Program-made: the position numbers and the translations under genes
The notes under the pieces: model-generated
The model's input: only the letters and a program-made list of their open reading frames with translations
What the model was told of the DNA's origin: nothing
Databases searched by the model: none
Source: Akkermansia sp.
GTDB taxonomy: Bacteria > Verrucomicrobiota > Verrucomicrobiia > Verrucomicrobiales > Akkermansiaceae
NCBI GenBank assembly: GCA_017555205.1
Contig: JAFZGW010000002.1
Span: 1-64,000, forward strand
Direction: 5' to 3'
Length of the DNA: 64,000 nucleotides
Part shown: positions 43,358 through 49,522 of the stretch, one piece after another
Numbering within the stretch: the first letter of the stretch is position 1
How the letters are laid out: each line of letters begins with the position of its first letter

Positions 43358-43385
43358 AGAACACCTGCTATAAATACCGACATTT

Positions 43386-44567
43386 ATGATTATAGGCATT
43401 CTCAATTCGGGCGGTGATTGCCCCGGCATCAACGCAGTTATTGAGGGTTACGTCTCTGCGGCATACAGTCGCGGTTGGCGTGTAATCGGCTTCCACGATG
43501 GCTTTGAAGGCCTGTTACCCGTGGAAGGCGGTCGACGCTACGAGATGTTGACCCCCATGAAAACCCACAAAATCCGCTCTCGCGGCGGCACCATACTGGG
43601 TACCACCAATACGGGTAATTTTCAGGTAGTCATCAACAAACTGGGAATTCCTCGAGTAGAACCGGAGATTATGGCAAAAGCGACCAAGACAATTTCGGCT
43701 CTTGGTTTGCAGGCGTTGGCCGTAATCGGTGGTAACGGCTCTGCCCGTACCGCAAACCTCCTGTCTGAGGAAGGCCTGCCGGTTATCTCCATTCCCAAGA
43801 CCATCAACAACGACCTCTGCCCCGACTCGGACTACACCTTCGGTTTCCAGAGTGCCGTATCAGTCGTCAGTGAATCTATCGACCGCATACGCACCACGGC
43901 CAATGCGCACCAGCGCATGATGGTAGTTGAGGTGATGGGCGACCAGTCCGGTTGGATTGCGCTGCACAGCGGTATCTCCTCGGCTGCGGACGTTGTGTTG
44001 ATTCCTGAGATTCCGTTCGACATGCAGAATGTCGTTGACTGTGTGAAGGCTCGCAAGGCCAAGGGACAGCGTGAAATCATCGTTGTAGTGGCTGAAGGTG
44101 CTAAGCTCAACGGCAAGCTCATAACCGTACGCAATAAGGATAACGGTGATGAACGCTTAGGCGGCATCGGTAACCGACTCTCCAAGATGCTGGAAGAGAT
44201 GACCGGCATCGAGACTCGCTACTGCGTGCTGGGTCACACCCAACGCGGCGGCAGCCCCTGCCCGTTCGACCGTATTCTGGGCATTCGTTTCGGCGTGGAA
44301 GCAGTTAAGCTCATTGAGCAGAGCAACTTCGGCCGCACCGTTGTGCTCAACGGGCTCAATGTTGACAGCGTGCCCATATCGCAAGCCATTGCCAGCCCGC
44401 GTATGGTATCGGCAGACAGCCAGATTGTGCGCACGGCTCGTGACCTCGGCATCATCTTCGGCGACCGCCGCCCGGAAGAGATATTCGGCAGCAAGCCTGC
44501 ACAACAGGCTGCAACGGAGCAAGCTCCTGCTGCAAAGCCCCGCAAGACTACAAAAACAAAGGAATGA
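43386..44567 (+). CDS. Phosphofructokinase paralogue lacking catalytic residues
   Basis: A 393-residue member of the PfkA/PPi-PFK family that is close to the paralogue at 45542 but changed where catalysis occurs. The metal-binding GGDGS is GGNGS (N117), the catalytic-base motif TIDND is TINND (N141), and MGRHAG is MGDQSG (D186). The fructose-phosphate contacts near GIETRYCVLGHTQRGGSP are retained. A Lys/Ala-rich tail of about 30 residues is added at the C-terminus. It probably cannot phosphorylate fructose-6-phosphate. A regulatory or sensing subunit, as for the alpha chain of plant PPi-dependent PFK, is a reasonable inference. It overlaps the next start by 4 nt. Confidence 0.92.
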   Translation: MIIGILNSGGDCPGINAVIEGYVSAAYSRGWRVIGFHDGFEGLLPVEGGRRYEMLTPMKTHKIRSRGGTILGTTNTGNFQVVINKLGIPRVEPEIMAKATKTISALGLQALAVIGGNGSARTANLLSEEGLPVISIPKTINNDLCPDSDYTFGFQSAVSVVSESIDRIRTTANAHQRMMVVEVMGDQSGWIALHSGISSAADVVLIPEIPFDMQNVVDCVKARKAKGQREIIVVVAEGAKLNGKLITVRNKDNGDERLGGIGNRLSKMLEEMTGIETRYCVLGHTQRGGSPCPFDRILGIRFGVEAVKLIEQSNFGRTVVLNGLNVDSVPISQAIASPRMVSADSQIVRTARDLGIIFGDRRPEEIFGSKPAQQAATEQAPAAKPRKTTKTKE

Positions 44568-45529
44568 AAAAACTGACCACCAGAATAGCCGGGTTAGCCT
44601 GTGCAGGGGCCGCCCTGCTCAGCTCATGTGTGAACATCTTCAACGGACCAACTGCGGCCAACATGCGCCCGAGCTATGTAGCTATGGAGACCAACTCCGG
44701 CCGCATACTCTATGCAGCAAACCCGAATGAGCGCCGCCCGATAGGCATGTTAGCCAACGTGGCCAATGCCATTGTGGTGCTCGACTGGGCAAGCTCCAAA
44801 AACGTGAGCATGGACACCGTGTTGACAGTACCTGCCGCGGCCTGCAAATGGCCATCCACCAACCTGTTGCACCTGCGCCCGGGGGACCGCATCACATTGA
44901 GAGATGCTCTGCATTCCACCATCATGTGGGATGACAGCGCTGCCGCCACAACCTTGGCTTACGCCTGCGGTTCTACCCTGAACATGATCGACCCCGAGGG
45001 GGCTTTCGTTGCTCAGATGAACCAAATGGCAGCCGCCATCGGTATGAACGCAACGCGTTTCAAAGGCAGCAATGGGGCAGTGGTTTCTCTGGCTTCTACC
45101 AGAGACCTTGCTCTCATGGGGATGTACGCTATTGAGAAGCCGGCTTACAAGGGAATCAGTTCCAAGAAGTCACATATTGCCACTATCTCCAATGCATACG
45201 GACAAGTGCGCCAAGTGGTTATCACCAACTCCAACCGCATGCTCTCCTATGACAATGTTGATGGTGTAAAGGCAGCTCGCTCACAGACTGCCGGCTGCTG
45301 CCTGATTGCCACCAGCACCCGCAGTTCAGTCAAAATGACGGATCCCCGCACCGGAGCCCCCGCAACGTATGGTCAGCGCCTGCTTGTTGTGGTGGCTGGC
45401 ATGCCCTCCTCTGACCAGCGCTACAGAATGGCTACAGACCTACTGCGCGATAGCTGGAGCACATGGGAAACCTGGCAGCGGTCAAACGACTTCACGGATC
45501 ATTCCAAATTCATTATTCTGCCTCACTAA
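44564..45529 (+). CDS. S11-type D-Ala-D-Ala carboxypeptidase-like lipoprotein, catalytically degenerate
   Basis: A 321-residue lipoprotein (lipobox LSSC, C22) with the fold pattern of peptidase family S11: YVAMETNSGRILYAANPNERRP, a hinge, LLHLRPGDRITLRDALHSTIMWDDSAAATTLA and VDGVKAARSQTAGCCLIATS. The nucleophile motif SxxK is MLAN (62-65), the SxN motif aligns with WDD (122-124), and KTG is KAA (236-238). All three active-site motifs are therefore lost, so D,D-carboxypeptidase activity is not expected. It may bind peptidoglycan or a PBP without cutting. It is translationally coupled to the degenerate phosphofructokinase gene by an ATGA overlap. Confidence 0.88.
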   Translation: MKKLTTRIAGLACAGAALLSSCVNIFNGPTAANMRPSYVAMETNSGRILYAANPNERRPIGMLANVANAIVVLDWASSKNVSMDTVLTVPAAACKWPSTNLLHLRPGDRITLRDALHSTIMWDDSAAATTLAYACGSTLNMIDPEGAFVAQMNQMAAAIGMNATRFKGSNGAVVSLASTRDLALMGMYAIEKPAYKGISSKKSHIATISNAYGQVRQVVITNSNRMLSYDNVDGVKAARSQTAGCCLIATSTRSSVKMTDPRTGAPATYGQRLLVVVAGMPSSDQRYRMATDLLRDSWSTWETWQRSNDFTDHSKFIILPH

Positions 45530-45541
45530 ACATTTATAATC

Positions 45542-46636
45542 ATGAATATCGGTATTCTTAACGCCGGCGGTGACTGCCCCGGACTTAACGCCGTGATAGA
45601 AGGCGCAGTGGGTGCTGCAACCGCCCGCGGCTGGAAAGTGTACGGCTTCTACGATGGCTTTGAAGGCCTGCTTTCAACCCCCGAAAACGAGCGTTGGAAA
45701 ATCCTTACCCCCGAGAATTGCCACAACGTGCGCTCCTGCGGCGGCACCATTCTGGGCACTGTAAACAAAGGCAACTTCACCGTGAAGAGCGGTGTGGGTG
45801 GTCGTATGCAGATTGCCGAAGACGTGCTGGCTCGCAGCAAAGCCACAGTGGACAGACTGGGGCTCAAGGCTCTCATTGTGGTGGGCGGTGACGGCTCGCA
45901 AACCATCGGTAACGAGCTGCGCGCTATTGGCCTACCCATCGTAGGCGTGCCCAAAACCATCGACAACGACCTGGGTGCCACGGACTACACCTTCGGTTTC
46001 TGGACTGCTGTTTCGGTAGTAAGCGAGAACCTTGACCGCCTGCGCACCACGGCAGATTCGCACAAGCGCATGATGGTGGTTGAGGTAATGGGGCGCCACG
46101 CTGGCTGGATTGCCCTCTACGGCGGTATAGCCGGTGGTGCAGACGTGATTCTCATGCCCGAAATCGAGTTCAAACTCGAGGAAATCGTGCGCAAGGTTGA
46201 GCTGTTGAAGGCACTTGGTCAGCGCGAAATCATCATTGTAGTCAGCGAAGGCGCCAAGATTGGCGGCAAGCTGCTTACGCTCGATGAAGAAACCAAGGGC
46301 GAGGTACGTCTGGGCGGTATTGCCTCCTTCCTCTCTACCAAGCTGGAAACCATCACCGGTATCGAAACCCGCTACTGCGTGCTGGGTCACATACAGCGCG
46401 GTGGCAGCCCCATTCCCTTCGACCGTGTGCTGGGTGTGCGCTGCGGTGCCAAAGCCATTGACCTTATCGGTGAAGGCAAGTTCGGCGAGACCGTTGCTCT
46501 GCACGGCGTAGACATGGTTTCCATGCCCATCGAAGAGGCTGTGCGTACCCTGCACCTCGTGGACAGCCAGAGCCAACTGGTGGAAGCCGCCAAGGAAATC
46601 GGTATTTCCTTCGGCGACGACACCAAGATGTTCTGA
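45542..46636 (+). CDS. 6-phosphofructokinase (ATP- or PPi-dependent)
   Basis: A 364-residue phosphofructokinase with intact catalytic motifs: GGDGS at 115-119, PKTIDND (D141), MMVVEVMGRHAGW (R185) and GIETRYCVLGHIQRGGSP. Residue 118 after the metal aspartate is Gly, as in ATP-dependent enzymes, while the lysine in PKTIDND is typical of PPi-dependent and mixed clades, so the phosphoryl donor is uncertain. It lies 12 nt after the S11-like gene and closes the nan operon, ahead of a strong terminator. Confidence 0.93.
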   Translation: MNIGILNAGGDCPGLNAVIEGAVGAATARGWKVYGFYDGFEGLLSTPENERWKILTPENCHNVRSCGGTILGTVNKGNFTVKSGVGGRMQIAEDVLARSKATVDRLGLKALIVVGGDGSQTIGNELRAIGLPIVGVPKTIDNDLGATDYTFGFWTAVSVVSENLDRLRTTADSHKRMMVVEVMGRHAGWIALYGGIAGGADVILMPEIEFKLEEIVRKVELLKALGQREIIIVVSEGAKIGGKLLTLDEETKGEVRLGGIASFLSTKLETITGIETRYCVLGHIQRGGSPIPFDRVLGVRCGAKAIDLIGEGKFGETVALHGVDMVSMPIEEAVRTLHLVDSQSQLVEAAKEIGISFGDDTKMF

Positions 46637-46661
46637 TAAACACCGCTTCACATCTATATTC

Positions 46662-46700
46662 AAAGGCCGCAGTCATCAACTGCGGCCTTTCTTCTTTCAA
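46662..46700 (+). terminator. Terminator of the nan/phosphofructokinase operon
   Basis: A perfect 12-bp stem (AAAGGCCGCAGT at 46662-46673, ACTGCGGCCTTT at 46679-46690) with a 5-nt loop, followed by CTTCTTTC. Confidence 0.85.
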
Positions 46701-46722
46701 GATTCCCGGAGGCGCCCTCCGC

Positions 46723-47649
46723 TCAATCCACAAACCCCGTGCTTATCAGCTCGAGTGTACTTGGCCGGTATTTCTTCAAGCGCGGTTTGAGCCTTACCCC
46801 GAGCTCATCCTCAGGCAGGTGAAGAATCAGCAGCGAGCCATCAAAAATAATAGCAAATAAACCGGGGCTCACAGCCTGAGCAGTTGCTACACAATCCCAA
46901 CATATTTTATTACCCTCCGAGCGTTCCAACTCTTTCTCTATAAAAAGTAAGGAATTGCCATCTTCAGAGATATGCTCCAGGCGGGCAACCAACTTATAAC
47001 CGGGCTTGCCACGAGTACCGATTCGACGGGCAGAGTAACGCACACGATGTGAGGCATCCCACTGCGGAGCCATCTCGTCTGTGCACCCGGTAAAATAGCG
47101 AGCCAGAATCTGCTCATGCTCCGGCTTAATTTCAGAGATGACTAAATTCTTTTTCAGCTCCCCGAAACTCATGCTTTTCTTTTCAATGCCCTCAATCCTG
47201 CGAGTGTGGGGATTAAACTTTACGATATCAAAATAGACGCGCTGCTCATCCTCATCAACAATGCTCACCAGATTGCTCATGAACACATAGGGAACCACCG
47301 CATGCTGAACTTGCTCCTTATAGTTCACACGGCGACCATCAGATTTTTTGAAGCGCACACAACTCAGGTAGCGCAGCGAGCGGCCATCCTCAGACAGCTG
47401 CATGATTCGCTCACACAAAACCGCTTTACGGACTTCATTGCGCCCCCAAGAAGATGAATACTCTGTAAGCGTCTCAGCATCCCAGCACTTCCCCACCGGC
47501 ACCATTTCGTTGCCAAAGTATTTTTCAAAAAGAGCCTCGTCCGCAGGTTTCACATCATTGCACAGCAGTGTTTCGACGCATGCCGACTCGGCGGCGCAAA
47601 GCACACCAACCGGCAACATCATCAATGCTACAATAAATGTTCGTATCAT
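46723..47649 (-). CDS. Exported protein with internal duplication, unknown function
   Basis: A 308-residue protein with a signal peptide ending near VLCAAES. The mature part consists of two related halves. The first includes DVKPADEALFEKYFGNEM, AETLTEYSSSWG and MQLSEDGRSLRYL; the second includes EIKPEHEQILARYFTGCTDEM, ASHRVRYSARRIG and EHISEDGNSLLFI. No catalytic motif or known family was recognised. It lies 8 nt after the nucleotidyltransferase gene on the same strand, so it is probably the last gene of a three-gene unit. Confidence 0.75.
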   Translation of the reverse strand: MIRTFIVALMMLPVGVLCAAESACVETLLCNDVKPADEALFEKYFGNEMVPVGKCWDAETLTEYSSSWGRNEVRKAVLCERIMQLSEDGRSLRYLSCVRFKKSDGRRVNYKEQVQHAVVPYVFMSNLVSIVDEDEQRVYFDIVKFNPHTRRIEGIEKKSMSFGELKKNLVISEIKPEHEQILARYFTGCTDEMAPQWDASHRVRYSARRIGTRGKPGYKLVARLEHISEDGNSLLFIEKELERSEGNKICWDCVATAQAVSPGLFAIIFDGSLLILHLPEDELGVRLKPRLKKYRPSTLELISTGFVD

Positions 47650-47657
47650 AGTGGTAA

Positions 47658-48416
47658 TCAGGTTAAAGAATTGACAACACGCGCATAAAACTCATTCATG
47701 GCGTGTTCTTCGGGCAGCGTATCCTGCGGGAGCGACGTGGCAAGCAATTGCTGCTGCAGTTGGTCGCAGTGGCTGCGAACAGCTGCAAGAACATGCTCCT
47801 CGGGCAATTGTTCATGAGCGCGACAACTCACCAACTGAGCCATCAGCTCCTGTTGCTCAGAAGTGCCGACACTTTGCACCAAGTCCATAACCGGCAGGGG
47901 GTAAAAGCGTTTATGCTGCAAAACATAACAGGCAGAGAGCAGCATACGCAGCGTACCGAGGCCCAATTTACACTCGCGCATGGTACCGGCATACCCATCG
48001 GGCAAATACAGTAACCTGCGCAGGTACACGTGCGCCCCACTCATCAAACCGTGCGCCATTGCACCGGGACACAACACTGGCTCGCACACGGCCCTCATTT
48101 CCTCCACACAGGGATGCTCCAGCCAGACCGGTGCATGCAGCAGCTCGTGGGCATTCCATCCGCTTTTACGAATAATTCGCAGGAACTTCCCCAACTCAAA
48201 GCCCAGCACATCACCATCGGGCAGCCGCAACTCATCCGGCGGAGGCGTCAGCGAAAAATACCGCGCCGTCGGGTATGCATATATAAAGCGAACATCGTAA
48301 TCACTCTGCGGGCCATGGCATCCATACGCCCGAGAACCCGTCAGGCAAAGCAACAGCAGCTCAGCTCCCTGCTCTGCACAACAACGGAGCACAGCTTTGG
48401 TTATTTCCGCCCTCAT
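47658..48416 (-). CDS. Predicted nucleotidyltransferase (YcgL-like, pol-beta superfamily)
   Basis: A 252-residue protein of the predicted nucleotidyltransferase group related to DNA polymerase beta. The core is LCLTGSRAYGCHGPQSDYDVRFIYA, the GS...D(x)D motif that binds nucleotide and metal, followed by helical regions such as KFLRIIRKSGWNAHELL. The target of nucleotidyl transfer is unknown in this family. The start at MRAEITK overlaps the stop of the upstream TIM-barrel gene by 4 nt; the in-frame extension upstream would lie inside that gene. Confidence 0.83.
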   Translation of the reverse strand: MRAEITKAVLRCCAEQGAELLLLCLTGSRAYGCHGPQSDYDVRFIYAYPTARYFSLTPPPDELRLPDGDVLGFELGKFLRIIRKSGWNAHELLHAPVWLEHPCVEEMRAVCEPVLCPGAMAHGLMSGAHVYLRRLLYLPDGYAGTMRECKLGLGTLRMLLSACYVLQHKRFYPLPVMDLVQSVGTSEQQELMAQLVSCRAHEQLPEEHVLAAVRSHCDQLQQQLLATSLPQDTLPEEHAMNEFYARVVNSLT

Positions 48417-49354
48417 TGCAATGGTAAGGTGGAGTGCAAGGCATCCCAACGCGTTTTAGCAGTTAAAATCGCCTCTTTGGTGACGGAGGATGAAAGCTCC
48501 CATGTAAGCGGCATGGCCTGTGTGAAATAGCGCGGCAGCAGCCCGTCGAAATCAACATCCCCCCCTTGGAAAGGCGCACGGTGGTCACGCTGCGGCCACT
48601 GAACATCATTCACATGAGCGCCGTAGATATGCGGAGCCAACGATCGCAGGTAACGATCGTGATTGAGCAACATAAGATTATGTTTGCGCTGAATGTGCCC
48701 GAAATCATGCCAATACCGCACATGCGGATTATCTGCAAATTCCTCCAGCAACCGGGGCATTTCAAGTTCACCGGGAACCTGTTCAAAATGGCTGCGCCCC
48801 TCGACACCCAATACCAAGTTGAGCTCTTTTGCTCGCTCGGCCAGCTTGTACAGTGCCTGCCGCGCACGCTCATAGTACAGCGGCGCAAGCTTTGCGCGCT
48901 TGCGCACATACTCCCCCTTCAGGCGCGCATACTCCACAGTACCTCGGTAGCCATGGCGAACCATGCGTTGCAATTCACGCGTGCATTCATGGCCACGGAA
49001 CAACTCTACCTCCCCCATGTGCAGTACTACATAGCGAGCCTCCAATCTGGCAGCAACCAGCAGTGTTTCCATGCTCAAACGCATAGCGCGCTCGCGCTCT
49101 TCGGGACGGTGGGATGTAAATCGGTAGGCATCCGGCGCATCGCCCGCTATATCAATGGGTGCCGGGCAAAAATTATGAACACCCGCCACCCGTATGCGCC
49201 CCTCATCAACAGCCTTCATCAGCCCGGGTAATAGTGTGAGCGAAAGCCCATGCGAAGCCTCGATATACTCAAAACCCAACTCTCGAATTTCATCACACAT
49301 TGCCCCGCCATCCGTATGGCGAGAACTGTTCCAGCAGGTTGAAAATACGTTCAC
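48413..49354 (-). CDS. Sugar phosphate isomerase/epimerase-like TIM-barrel protein
   Basis: A 313-residue protein of the xylose isomerase-like TIM-barrel (AP endonuclease 2) superfamily. It begins NVFSTCWNSSRHTDGGAMCDEIRELGFEYIEASHG and continues with VVLHMGEVE, VLGVEGRSHFEQVP, HVRYWHDFGHIQRK and IYGAHVNDV, which supply the metal-binding Glu, Asp and His positions. The substrate is unknown. The GTG at 49354 is preferred: homologues start at this point, and a promoter (TTGATT-17-TATGCT) ends 6 nt before it. The open frame continues to a TTG at 49378, but that lies upstream of the predicted +1. Confidence 0.82.
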   Translation of the reverse strand: MNVFSTCWNSSRHTDGGAMCDEIRELGFEYIEASHGLSLTLLPGLMKAVDEGRIRVAGVHNFCPAPIDIAGDAPDAYRFTSHRPEERERAMRLSMETLLVAARLEARYVVLHMGEVELFRGHECTRELQRMVRHGYRGTVEYARLKGEYVRKRAKLAPLYYERARQALYKLAERAKELNLVLGVEGRSHFEQVPGELEMPRLLEEFADNPHVRYWHDFGHIQRKHNLMLLNHDRYLRSLAPHIYGAHVNDVQWPQRDHRAPFQGGDVDFDGLLPRYFTQAMPLTWELSSSVTKEAILTAKTRWDALHSTLPLQ

Positions 49355-49360
49355 GAACAC

Positions 49361-49389
49361 AGCATACCGCCGTAGCAAACAAAAATCAA
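49361..49389 (-). promoter_or_regulatory. Leaderless promoter of the TIM-barrel gene
   Basis: Minus strand: TTGATT (49389-49384), 17-bp spacer, TATGCT (49366-49361), six bases GTGTTC, then GTG at 49354. This signal decides the start codon. Confidence 0.65.
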
Positions 49390-49462
49390 GAGTTTTATCT
49401 GTTCACGAGCGGTATTCGAAATCCCGCAAAGCAGGAGCCAGCATAGCCGTCCTGAAGCAAAT

Positions 49463-49497
49463 GCAGCTCACCTGCCGCGAACTGGCAAGTGAGCTGC
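49463..49497 (-). terminator. Hairpin downstream of gyrA
   Basis: Minus strand: a 14-bp stem with one mismatch (49497-49484 with 49476-49463) and a 7-nt loop, then ATTTGCTT. The T-tract is weak, so termination efficiency is uncertain. It lies 26 nt after the gyrA stop. Confidence 0.55.
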
Positions 49498-49522
49498 GAA
49501 GATTTAGAGTTCGTTAGTAGTT

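Noticed and set aside
42152..43432. A 426-codon minus-strand frame opposite the 2-epimerase gene
   Set aside because: It shows no domain and mirrors the complementary gene codon by codon; the plus-strand frame has clear family motifs.
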